From the NCBI GenBank assembly GCA_038503075.1, contig JBCAML010000002.1, forward strand, positions 3,410,001 through 3,474,000: 64,000 nt of DNA, read 5' to 3'. The notes beneath the pieces are model-generated. The model did no database searches and was not told where the DNA came from. It saw only the letters and a list, made by a program, of their open reading frames with translations. Position numbers and translations under genes: made by a program. This document shows positions 1 through 11,278 of this stretch, piece after piece (the first letter of the stretch is position 1; every line of letters begins with the position of its first letter). This DNA comes from Gyromitra esculenta. Lineage: Eukaryota; Ascomycota; Pezizomycetes; Pezizales; Discinaceae.

Positions 1-1316
1 TTCGTAAAGTTGCCAGACTTAGCAATATTCCCCCGTTGCAATCAGTTGTTTTCGCGTCTAAATCACCAAACGCTGGATGGCTGAGAATAGTTTTATCCAC
101 CAATAGCAAAGATGTTTAGCATAGGATTTGTCTCGAAACACATCGAAGCAAGGCTTGCTGGACACGTCGCATAGGCTCGTATCTAGTCATTGAAATAAGC
201 ACAGAATGTTCTCTGGACCTGTTCGCAAACGTAATTCGGGTCCAACAACCCCCCCACGATGACAAAGAAACGGCTACTTTGGTCCGGTGACCTCACCCTA
301 TATCCTGAGGGTTTCGAGAAGTATGTACAGAAACGAATCATCACCAAAAGAGCTTGCATTCCGATCACGCTGCGCAGGTATCTAATCCTGCAGAGAAAGC
401 TCGATGAAATAGAGTAGAGTCACTCGGCTAGTCGGTCCCCGGACTAAGGGCCGCAGTAAGGCTTGCGTTCTTGTATACATGTATGCGTGAAATACGAAAG
501 CATCGTTAGGATGGTATTTTGCTATAGTTGCATCGGACAGGGCACATCCGGTCTGGGTGCGATGCATTGATCTAGAAGCCAGTATCGTAGAGTTCAGAGA
601 TTTGGTACACCCCACCCAAGTGTGCATACGTATGTGAGGCTCAGCAACCTATAGACCCCGCATTGGTACCCTGGGACGCACGATAAGAGCTGCATGCATG
701 CTCGATAATCATGTTTGTACCGATGGGAGCCGTAATATTGTATTGCCCCACTCGTTCCGTTATTCAGGAACCACCAAAAATGGTCGTCTAAACTTACACA
801 GCAATTTGAGACCTTCCCTTGATTTGATTGTAGTTACTTCAATTACACCCCCAAAGAACCCTGGCCGATCATCACCGATTTGTATAGGCCACAGTGGAAG
901 CACCCTGCATACCAAACCCTTTAAGGATGATCCTAATAATGAATTGGGAGGGATACCGGAGCCGCTCAAGTGGTACGGACCTCAACAGCGACGTTTGCTC
1001 TCTTGTGCCGTGTTCCTAGTCTCCAGAAATGGAGTTCTCACCGATGTGATCGTTCTTTATGCTCACTATCGATTTATCCTATGACGTTGTTTCTGTGAGT
1101 TTTGATAGAAAAGCGGTCACAGAGTACTTGCTCCCCTCAAGAATAAATACCCCCTCCTGCCTCAGGTATTCTCGCCTTCCATATCACTCAAGCCAGCAAC
1201 TGTTACTCTAAATCCATTTCTCCCACAAGATACCAAATACTTCCTTGAAAATACTACAACTCCCTATTCGACTCTATCGAGCGTAAAGTTCTTCGATTCG
1301 AATCGAATATATCAAC
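1..1316. other. Gap upstream of the dioxygenase gene
   Basis: I see no supportable gene here. A 128-codon open frame at 698-1084 (+) has no recognisable motif and a second open frame runs opposite it, so I treat it as chance. The last 180 bases hold CT-rich stretches and an AATAAATA box near 1142, as expected for the promoter and 5' leader of the gene starting at 1317. One TACATGTA palindrome lies at 476-483. Confidence 0.5.
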
Positions 1317-2525
1317 ATGGCTCCTCACTCGACTGAACCCTCTTCTGACGAACCAGCGTCATACGATATCAACCTCCCCTACAAGCCTGCCAGTGATAAT
1401 GAACGAAAGAAAGGGAAACCAACAAAGTACACACAATATCTTCCAACCTGGGATCCGATCTTTTTCCCTCCTTGCCCGGAATTCGAGTTTTTTGATCCCG
1501 CACTCCGCGCAAACAAAGACAAGAGGAATCTCCTCGGTGGTAGCGCCCAGTTGAAGCATATCAGTCCCAAGATGGGCTCGGAACTTTCCGGCGTGCAATT
1601 GTCCGAGATGTCGGATGCTGCTAAAGATGAGTTGGCGCTCTTGGTCTCTGAGCGTAAATGTGTTGTTCTTCGAGACCAGGATTTCGCGGATTGGGGCCCA
1701 GCAAATCAACAATCGTTTATGGCGCACTTCGGAAAACCCAACTACCAGCCAGTTACTGGCTCGGTCCCAGGGTTTCCGGGGTTCCACATTATCTACCGAG
1801 ACGGCAATCAAGCCGAGATTGATAAATTTTTTGAACACAAACTGACGTCAACCCTATGGCACCAAGATGTCAGTTACGAGCGTCAGCCCCCAGGATACGT
1901 TATGCTTTGCATTTTGCAAGCTCCGGAGGTTGGAGGAGACACTGTTTTTGCTTCGACCACTGAAGCATACAAGTGAGTGACTAAAGGGTCTATTGCTATT
2001 TTCGATTGAGCATTAGTTCTAACACGTTCTAGACGTCTATCACCAGGATTTCGATCGATGTTGGAGGACCTCAGGGCCACGCATTCCTCAGAGAAGATGT
2101 GCAGATTTGCCAAAGTAAATGGAGGTCTCTGCCGTAAAGACTCTGTACGGAGCTCTCACCCAATCGTTCGCGTTCACCCCGTGACGGGAGAGAAGGCAAT
2201 ATTCGTCAATGGAGAATTCATTCAAGGGATTGAGGGGTGGAAAGACCCTGAATCTGAAACCTTACTCAAGTTTTTGATCGATCATATCACTCAGGGCCAT
2301 GATTTCCAAGTCAGGCTTTCATGGAAGCCAAAGACAGTGGTCATTTTTGATAACCGCACAACGTGCCGTAAGTTTCCACATCCGCAACTTGGCAAGAGAA
2401 CCAATTATTAACGTGTCTTCTTGATAGATACTGCAACACTCGATTATGATGCAAGGTCCGATAAGGACAGACACATGTTCCGTTTGGCTTCCATGGCCGA
2501 AGTTCCCATTGCTGTGGAAAAATAA
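1317..2525 (+). CDS. TauD/TfdA-type 2-oxoglutarate/Fe(II) dioxygenase, alpha-ketoglutarate-dependent sulfonate/taurine dioxygenase-like
   Basis: Three exons, 1317-1972, 2033-2367 and 2428-2525, encode 362 residues (1089 nt, in frame). Both introns are GT-AG and about 60 nt. The protein shows the full iron-binding triad of the family: the HxD motif (H182, D184, in LWHQDVSYERQ), the distal His H331 just after the second intron (DNRTTCHTATLDY), and a following Arg pair (R345, R349) that would hold 2-oxoglutarate. The length fits fungal TauD-like enzymes of about 350-380 residues. Members oxidise taurine, alkylsulfonates or other small acids to release sulfite or an aldehyde; I cannot name this one's substrate. 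No signal peptide is seen, so it is probably cytosolic. The SDR at 3527 lies downstream on the same strand and could act on an aldehyde product, which is inference only. Confidence 0.92.
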
Positions 2526-3526
2526 GCGGGGTCACGAGCTGTTGGACAGTGGGGCCCTATGCATGTGCATATGAGCCCTAGTTTTCGTGCAGGATGCAAT
2601 ATCCACAATCAATCTCGATTGATCTCTTATTACTTATTTTCTTTCATGTCTTACACCTTAGATACCAGCGGGTTATATACTCTGCTATACATTGTTGGAT
2701 TATTATTATTTTCGGTTTTTTTTATGTATACGTGTCTTTGGTTTTGGTTTTTTTTTTTGCGACCTGTCTTTCGTTTTTGGTGTTGAATGGGGGGGTTTTC
2801 GGTCTTAGGTTATTTTTTTTCCCATTTTCCATTCAAACAATGTGTTTCTAGCTTCGGATATATTTCATAACGATATACTATTGAGTTCGTCTTTTTTGAA
2901 ATGCTTGTTGTGGATGTCACTATTGGACTGTCCTATCTCCTCAATTGACCAACCAGTCCTGCCGACAAATAACCCAGGATTTCGTCTCCGGTATTTCGCC
3001 AACAAGCTGTATTCGCTCTTACCCCGCTACAGTATTGATCTTGTGAGACACTCGTTGATTAGCGAAAGTATCGCTTTCTTTTTTCTTCCTCGCGATGCCT
3101 CGCCAGAGCATTGCCCCTCTCCATTGCCCCTCTCATGTTCGTGAGAAAAAGGCTGAGATATATTGCAGTTGGACTGCATATGCAGGAAGACGTCACCTAT
3201 GAATGCGCTTCGAACCCATGACCCGGAACAGTGGTAATCAAGCGATACTTACACGTTTGCTCCGCTGCTCAACGCATATTTATTAGTGGTACTAGAGCTG
3301 CAGAGCCCAAGATTTCCCCTATATATTGAAAATTTCCTGCGCTCTGCAGGCGAAACTAGTTTTTTTTTCTTTTAAGACGCACCAAAACCTTGCCTGCGCA
3401 AATCAAAAAGTGCCACCCCCTCTTTATCTTTCTGTCTCTTTCGGTTCCATCATTTTAGTCGGTACATACATATCTTTTGTCGAAGAGAAACGCGATTGAT
3501 TGATTTATTTATCCAAGCAAATCAGG
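2526..3526. other. Intergenic region with T-rich low-complexity tract
   Basis: About 1 kb between the dioxygenase and the SDR. It holds a strongly T-rich stretch around 2695-2830, probably the 3' end or terminator region of the upstream gene, and a degenerate tRNA-like piece on the minus strand near 3205-3280. The 100 bases before 3527 are pyrimidine-rich and look like the SDR promoter and leader. Confidence 0.5.
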
Positions 3527-4682
3527 ATGAGTCTCAACGCCCCTGATGAAACGACCCCATTGTCTCAATTGTTCTCTTTGGAAGGCAAGGTTTGTCTGGT
3601 GACAGGCGGCAACAGGTACGTGCTACCTGCCTACACCCTAGCATCGTGGCACCCTTACAAATAAAAAGGCTACCATATTCAATTGATCTAACAATCTTGA
3701 GACCTAACACTCTGCGACTGTTGTAGAGGGATTGGATTTGCCGTGTGCCAAGGCTATGCAGAGGCATCAGCTGCCGGGATAGCTATCATCCACTCTTCCG
3801 AAGCAACGGCTAACCTTGCGAAAGAACGGGCCATCGAGATAGAGAGAAAGTACCCGAAAACGAAAGTTCGAGCCTACAAGGCCAATGTGGCCAACGCTAA
3901 GGAGATTGAAGACGTCACCAACAAAGTGTTTGAGGACTTCGGACGATTGGATATTGTTGTAGCAAATGCGGGGGTTTATACAGAAACCCCTGTTCTTGAA
4001 ATGACCCCGGAAGAAGCTCAACACGTTACAGGGGTCAATTACTTCGGACCACTTTATACTGCACAGGCAGCAGCTAGGTAAGATTTGGGGAGTACCATTG
4101 GCTAGTACCTGCTTACTGAAGGTTACAGAATATTCAAAGAAAACGGAGGAGGGAAAATAATCATGACCGCTTCAATAAAGTATGCTATATAAACATCCTA
4201 ATCCGGCCTCATATATATTTTCTTGGCTAATGAGGTGACTTTCAGTGGTCACATGGTTCTTCGCCCACAATATGAATCTATTGTATGGTTATACAGAAAT
4301 CAATTACATGCAGCGATTTTTTTAAAATTAATCTTTTCATTTTAGTATTGCGCAACGAAGGCGGCGGTTTGCCATTTGACTAGGGCCCTTGCCGTGGAGT
4401 TTGCACAATGGAATATACAGGTTAATGCGGTAAGTCCGGGTTATATTGATACTGAGATGTGAGTTTAGTTTAAATGTACCCGGATGTTCAAGATCACTCT
4501 AAAACTCTTCTAGGACAACGGAATTGGTGAATAAGAATCCGGAGCTTGTCAAAAAATGGATGGCCGATTGCCCGGTAGGTAGGCTGTGCAAGGTTTGGGA
4601 GCTGAAAGGGGTTTATGTGTTTCTAGCTAGTGGGGCAAGTTCCTACGTTACAGGAGCAGACTATGTTGTTGATGGTATATAA
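3527..4682 (+). CDS. Short-chain dehydrogenase/reductase (classical SDR)
   Basis: Six exons (3527-3615, 3727-4077, 4129-4179, 4246-4282, 4346-4458, 4514-4682) give 810 nt and 269 residues. The Rossmann fold NAD(P) motif is TGGNRGIG (residues 26-33), the NAG motif is at 110-112, the catalytic Tyr and Lys are in YCATK (Y177, K181), and the NAVSPGYIDTEM segment follows, as in the mannitol/xylulose-reductase-like SDRs. The C-terminus ends in ASGASSYVTGADYVVDG. The position 13 residues before the Tyr, usually catalytic Ser, reads Asn (N164, in TASING). That codon is split by an intron with clean consensus ends. The substrate cannot be told. Five introns in 1.2 kb is more than its neighbours have. 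The sequence GTAAGT at 4430 looks like a donor but is coding (AVSPG). Confidence 0.9.
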
Positions 4683-7600
4683 CCAATATATCCCCGGAAG
4701 TCTCGTTTGTTTGTTTAGAATGGGGCTTACTTCAATTTAGGAGGTCACACCTGTTATTAAACATATTTTCGAGTAGGGCCTTTAATTGAGTTAAGTGGAT
4801 ATAAAGGTTGAACTGCACATGTGTAACTAGTTACTCTACTAAAGGTTACTCAACGAACAATGCATGAGCTCAAAGGACCGAAGATATTAAAGTAGTAAGG
4901 ATGCATATTACTACTCAACCAGATCATTGGCCACCACCTGATATTATGATGTAACCGAGTGATGGAATGTGACAAGACGCCCTGTATCAGTTCCCATATT
5001 GCGCCTTCTGGGCAGCGGCTGGTTACATCACGTGTAACCGCAGGGGCTAGGTAAGGGTACTTTCGATGACATCCCCGCCAGTAAAATACATATCAATACG
5101 AAGAGATTTAGGCTCATCTCAAATTTACTGGGTCTAGCGTTTTGATTGTGCCTGAAAGAAAGAAATAATGGTATTCATCGCATCCCTGGCTCTTTTCGGG
5201 ATGTTTTCAAAATCAACGATGCACTAAGCCTCTTTTGAATCGAGCCGAAGCCATTCAGCTAGGTAGATTAAACCCACGCAGTAGAGTGCTCGGTTTTCAG
5301 TAATGGGGACCCCCACGACGGTCGGCAACGGAACATCATATATAGCGTATGTGCATATTGTTTAAACTAGTCTCCAGGTCTTACACCAGCATAGGGCTTG
5401 GCTAGCTATGGAGTACATATCTTGTACATATTGGTGCAGAAATGGAGTTCCGCCTGAATATGAATGGAGGAGCTCTCATATACCTGCCCTAATAGGAGAA
5501 TGTCAACTCGTTTTCGGTTTCTGCGGTGAGTATTTCCAGGTCATGGTAGTATTTTAAAGTAGGCGCGCGCGGCTCTAGCTGTAATATCGGTTACATCGCT
5601 TATTGGTTACCGTTCCGCTTCACCACTTATAGCTGGTTATCTGGGCGACAAATAGGGTCAGGAAGATTTCGAAAATACATGTAGCTATGAAGTAAAATAT
5701 CGGCAGGATTTAGTGGAAAAATCATTAAGTCTCCTGTGGTGCTAATAAACTCCCGTATTCTCTAGCTCTCTTAGTCATTGTAAGGATGAGAGCATAAGAC
5801 TAAACTGATATAGTAGTTTTTAAAGATTCGAATTCAGTACTATTTCGGTTTAATTATTTATTCCAGCTCATGTGGCCATGTTGCATAACCCCACAGGATA
5901 TATTGTATCATGTCGTGTCAGCTTACACGGTGCACATTTTGCTACAGCTATTGCTGGTATAAGTTTGTGTTTCCCGGCCACAGATGCTGTATACAGACTC
6001 GGTTAATTAGAATTTATGCCTTACTAGAACAATACGGCGATGACTGATCGTCAGTAGAGTCACGTTGTACTCGTTATTTAGCTTCCTCTTTTGATTTTAA
6101 TACTCGCTATTCATAGGAAACTTACCTCAGCTGTCTCCGAATCCTTAGCAAGGCAGCTGGTGTGTAAATGCTTTGCTTCCTTGTGACCTATTTTCTGCAG
6201 CTGGCTGTTGATGCTCAGCTGACTGCTGGCCTTGAAAAAGTCGATAGTGGCATTGGGATGAAACTTTCCATCGCACAATCTATTGCCATATGCAGCTTCA
6301 AGGTAGCTGCACCGCTTTCGTACAGCAAATACCTGAGCTCGCCGTCACGCATATTACTGCTAGATCACAGCTATTTCTGAAGTTTCGGAAATCACAAATT
6401 TTGAGAATTGAGAGGCTTCGACTGCAGCTGCAAGAGATCAGTTTTTGAGGGTTCGATTTAAATCAAACTAGATACACACGCGTAGGCGTTTTCAAGTGAC
6501 TCTGCGTGACTTTTAAGACTATTCAGTTCATTGGAAGGATATTATAATGGTAATAAATAGTAGTCGGTAGTCTTCAAACATGCCGCTTCCGGTATTGATA
6601 TATCTAGGAAGTTACCCGCGAGTGTAAATAGCTAGTACCAAGAAAAGGTTAGCAGCGGGCCTGGTGGTGTTGGTGGATTTCCTTTCCCAAGGCAAGAAAA
6701 CAAAAGATTACTCATCCCGATTCCGTCATTCGAGCCGACCGTGATCGCCGGAACGCATTAATGTCTTATATTCAATCTAAGACAGCCTCTATGCTGTGAA
6801 CCCACTTCCTTCATATAACAAGAGGCAACGTGTTATTCCTTGTCTAAAAACGGTTACAGGCATTTATGAGACATGCTCTCCCACGAATTTCCTGTCATAC
6901 TGTGGGGTTACAATAACTTAAGGTCTCGGAAGTGTAAACGGAGCGACTAAAGCCAGCCTTAACTAGCAAACGCACCAAAGGAACCATGGTTCTCATATGC
7001 ACACGGGTCTCTACGGTGCTAAAGCCGAGCAAGGCTGTGCTGGCAAAATACATGCCTGGCGCCTCATCTCTTCCAAATTTCTTAGTGCATTATGGGATTT
7101 CTTGACTGCAACTCTTTTGATTATCCGATAGGATATACCCAGTGTTATAAAAATAATAATAACACCGAAGTACATGCGTATGATCAGAGTGTTATTTAAA
7201 TTTTCCAGCGCTCATACCGACCGCGATATAACGCAGCTGGATAGGGCTGATTTAACGATAGTAGTAAGAAGTACTACGAATACCATGGAATTCTCGGGTC
7301 AGAAAGCAAATTGACCTCGCCTCCTGAATTCACGCTCTATAAGCGTCATTAGCCTACCCTTACCGTTGGCAGATGCACATGAAGTTCAACACCAAAACAC
7401 CGACCGTAGTGACGAATACAAGGTACTGTGCAAGTCCGACGTCCACTTATCTGCTATTCGATTCACTTATCTTCCTACTGTAGATATCCTTTGGGAATTT
7501 TCATTATAGCACTGGCCTCTGCTCCGACCCAAATGTCTTATCTGCCGAGAGATCCGATCGAAATTCAATTTGTTGCATTCCCAAGATTTTAGCCAGTCTC

Positions 7601-8258
7601 GTTCTATGCATTCTCGCCCACGGCAACTCAATGAGGGGTTTCTTGATCTTCTCTGCCCCATCTTTATTCTACTACTCTCAGCGATTTTCCTTTGGTTTCC
7701 GATAAAGCAAAACCAACTTTCGATCAATCATGCTAACCGGGCATCAACCGACATAATTATTTTTTTGGGAAAGATACGATGGGTGACGCTCGACAGATAG
7801 GCGGCTACAGGTCGTTTACAAAGAAAAAAAAAAGCTGGCTAGAGTACAACCCTGCATCATAGGTAATTTTCCTGCAGCAACCTGCCATAAGTAAATTCCG
7901 ATTGGTTAAACAGTCGATTGTCGTCAGAAACGCGATGTCATGCCAGAACGTTATCAATACGATCTACCTTGTGCAGTGATGTTCCCCAAACCACGTGGTA
8001 CCGGTGAGATCGAACCAGCCTATGGAACTCCATCACGTCAAGTCTATGCTAACAGCTCCGGATCAATAGATACGAAAATTCGCATAATGTGAGTAGATTG
8101 CGCGATGGCCATTAAGAATGCAAGACGATGACGACGATGTCAAGAGCCAAGATCTAGCTGTTAAGAGTCCCCGGTTTCATCAGTTTCACCTGCTGGGCTT
8201 GATAGTTGCCTTGAGCCAATGACCGGACCCCGAAGAACAATCGCATTGGCTTTAAATC
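4683..8258. other. Gene desert, no supportable gene
   Basis: Long AT-leaning non-coding stretch. Open frames here are all under 90 codons, lack motifs, and are often matched by an opposing frame. I see scattered short palindromes, including TACATGTA at 5676-5683, but no coding exon with good splice sites, no tRNA and no recognisable transposase. Confidence 0.5.
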
Positions 8259-8380
8259 GCTGCTATAGTGTCGAGTATCATATTTTAGCTATTCTTTCCG
8301 GGTAAGTGGCATGCATCCTTTGCTCTTTTCTTCCGGATAACATTCGGGCCTACTGACGTGTTAAATCGACACTATCAGCG
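8259..8380. repeat. Short inverted repeat, possible MITE remnant
   Basis: The sequence at 8259-8274 (GCTGCTATAGTGTCGA) reappears inverted at 8365-8380, with one base gap near the outer end. The span is about 122 bp with no coding content. No clear target duplication is visible, so it may be a decayed terminal-inverted-repeat element or a chance hairpin. Confidence 0.35.
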
Positions 8381-11278
8381 TAAGTAAAGCTTAAATTACG
8401 CGACTTTGATCCCTTCCTGTTACCCGGGACGGGACACGCAGGGTTTGCTCGTAGAACAGCTATGATGAAACAGCATGCCGCACATCAAGCATAGGCATAA
8501 GTGAGCGCACCTGATCGTGTAAGGCAGTTACAGCCGTATTTTGTGACCCTTCTAAAACTTTATGGCTCCTTTGAAACCCAAACAAGGTTGATTTGGAAAG
8601 TCGCCGGGACACTGGCGGGCCCCAATTCTCAGCTCCTAAGCCAGGCTTCAGATGCTCAAATGTCGAGCAGTCAAACAAGTGATATGACTCTTCAGTTTGT
8701 GGTTTTTGGACAATATTGTGTAGTTCAATGACTTTAATATAATACCGTAGGCTAAATAACCGTAAAGAGAAAACATACGGTACTACGTGTACTTGTATAA
8801 GGGCCTAGGCCTCAACTTAGAATTCAGACGAGCGTACCTTGTGGCTGATAGGGATCGTAAGACTGTCCAATTGTTGAGAAAAAGTGGCTACATACCTGCA
8901 TGAAGAATATCTACATGAGAGATCTAGATCGATCATTCTAAAACATTAAAATCACTCACAAACAAATTAGTAACTCCATGGGCCGGACACGAAACAAAGA
9001 TTAACAGAGAGATTCGAGATCCATCTAGCCGGGTACCTGTATTCAAGTTTGCATACGAAAACACGATAACAGAGTTATCGATATCCTCTAGATCTTTATG
9101 AAATTGTAACGTCAAAGCTGTGCGAAATGTCTACCATGCCCTAGGTCTAGCGCTGAACACGCGTTTACTAACTTGAGGCGCTTTAACTTTTCACCGCTAT
9201 TGAATATTCCTAGTATCTCCATTGTATCCCGAACAGTTTGCACTAAAACTATCCTGAAATTTGCATCGTCAAGCTACCTCGTACAAGTACGTTGTAGGTT
9301 TGTATCAGTACACAAGTTGCCAAGAACCACAAAACGTCACTCGATAGCTCTAACTCGTGAGTTTTTAAAAATGCATATTATCTACTAATTACTCATCCTT
9401 TTACTTGACGAATAGAACACTTAAGGTTAAAATTATTATTCTTAAAAGCTGCGCGTTGATTAGTTAGAGCTATCTTTGCTCTCCAATCTCCAATCTCCAA
9501 TCAGGTATCAGTTCCTTTTAGGCTATTGGCATCGCGCTAGATTTTATACTTGGTGTAGTACATATATTACCTTCTTGAAGACTTACGGGCCTGAGGATAG
9601 CAACCGATAGCTTCACGTGATCTTTGCAACTACCTAAGCATATAGTCATACTTTTGTCGTTGATTATCAAGCTCAGTGTGGCCAGCTTACCGAACTACCT
9701 TCTAAAACATCGCAACAGGGAATAGTTAATGTTTCTATCTTTACCGAGGCTTGAGTTTTTTCTTGTGAACCAAAAAGGATCTCGTATTTAGCAGAACTTC
9801 ATAATCAATAAGTCAAGGTCATGTAGAGAGGTTAGTTTTACCTTGAGGTGAAACACCGGCTAGGACTAATCCCTGTTTAAGAATCTTATTTGAACCCTAA
9901 TCAGTACTGCATCTTAAGTTATCTTCGAAGATCTTTAGCTGCTCTTGAAAGTTAAATGCTACAGTTTTCTTGCAAAGAATATGTAATTATCGAAGAAATG
10001 CCTAAGAGTTTGTCTTATATCTTAAATTCCCTTTCAAACACAAGTACGGTGGTCACACTTGAGAGCCGACTGCGTGAGTTAGAGAATTGCATGGGGATCC
10101 GGATAATTAGAATGCTCACAGCTAGGAATAGTGAAAAAAAGTACAAACCACCATTGTTCACTGTATTTCGACTAAAATAGTAAGTGGCAACGAGACTTGA
10201 CGACCATATATAACTTTCGACTCCGGGTCAGTGGCTTTTATTGCCTGCACCTCTCACAGAGTAGTGCAGCCACTAGGAAACGGCCTTCACATACTTGACT
10301 CGCCTCAAGCCGTGAAAAATTGTGTTTAAGGGAACAGTAAATGCTGTCTCTTGTGGCGGCCCGGTTCCAATCATTCACTTCGTTCCAAGCAGCTTTCCAG
10401 ATTTCTTTCTTAGATATTATAGGCTTTCTTCTATCTTAGTCGCCCTACAATACTTGAAACTCTTACTCGGAAAATTAGGGTTGCCCAGGAATTCTCAGCT
10501 AGTTAGGTTACTTCAATTTCAAGCTTGGCTCTTCATTCTTTAATCAAATAGCTATAGCCAGCCTGAAATAAGTTATGAAATCCATATATCTTATTTGAGT
10601 GTCCTGATGAGTGCTACGGCTTCTACGTTACATCTACCTCGGCGACAACAGTTGCAGTTGCTCAGGTTATGATGTTTACGACACTTAGTACCACTTCAAC
10701 TGTCTCCGCGGTGTCTGCTGTCTCGGCTACAGTGCCAAGCCCAGCAGATAGTGGGGATTCCATCCTAGAAATAGCCTCTCCTGCGAAATTTGTGAGCAAT
10801 AGCACTAGTTTTGACATCCTAACAATTAGTAACAGTCTTGCTTCGACAAGCACCGCTTCTACAAAAATCGCTTGTAATAGCACTGACTTAGTTTCACAAC
10901 CGGTAAGTATTAGCTCTACTATCATCAACAGTAACGCTACTATCTAGAGTAACATAGATAATCTCATAATAGCTTGATCTAGACATTGGATATATTTTCC
11001 GTTTAAGATGTAAACCTAACCCTAAATTTATCGAGTGATATCCCATGAGTTGAGAGTCGGTGCATGGTGGTGGGAATTCAATAATGGTGATGTTAGGATT
11101 ATCCATGATATTTCCCCACATTATTTTGAATGCACTTGTGATTGCTCGGTTGCTCAACATTTACGACCCGGAACTCGGCAATATCTATTCCCGACCTGCA
11201 GGCTACTTTTTGTTCTACATGTAGAGTAATATCCAAGTAATATATCCCGCCAATATATACAAATTGACTAAAATGAAA
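8381..11278. other. Gene desert, no confident gene
   Basis: Continues the AT-leaning desert. It includes three tandem copies of the 7-mer CTCCAAT near 9481-9502 and a telomere-like CTAACCCTAAA at 11016-11026. Apart from the Ser/Thr-rich open frame around 10669, listed separately, I see nothing coding. Confidence 0.45.
10669..10947 (+). CDS. Doubtful Ser/Thr-rich open reading frame
   Basis: A 92-codon frame, strikingly rich in Ser and Thr, that stays open upstream to about 10582 (including a CPDECYGFY segment). It resembles the Ser/Thr stalk of fungal wall proteins, but no signal peptide, GPI signal or splice partner can be shown. The opposite strand is also open over almost the same interval (10662-10928), which weakens the case. 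It could be an exon fragment of a decayed wall-protein gene. Confidence 0.2.
   Translation: MMFTTLSTTSTVSAVSAVSATVPSPADSGDSILEIASPAKFVSNSTSFDILTISNSLASTSTASTKIACNSTDLVSQPVSISSTIINSNATI

Noticed and set aside
698..1084. 128-codon open frame before the dioxygenase
   Set aside because: No motif, no splice partner, and an opposing open frame over the same bases.
3205..3280. tRNA-like sequence on the minus strand (ATGCGTT ... GGGTTCGAAGCGCAT)
   Set aside because: A seven-pair acceptor stem and a GGTTCGA box can be drawn, but the D, anticodon and T stems cannot be formed together. It is a pseudo-tRNA or SINE scrap at most.
10662..10928. 88-codon minus-strand frame opposite the Ser/Thr-rich frame
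   Set aside because: It is the mirror of a biased sequence; open frames on both strands are expected there.
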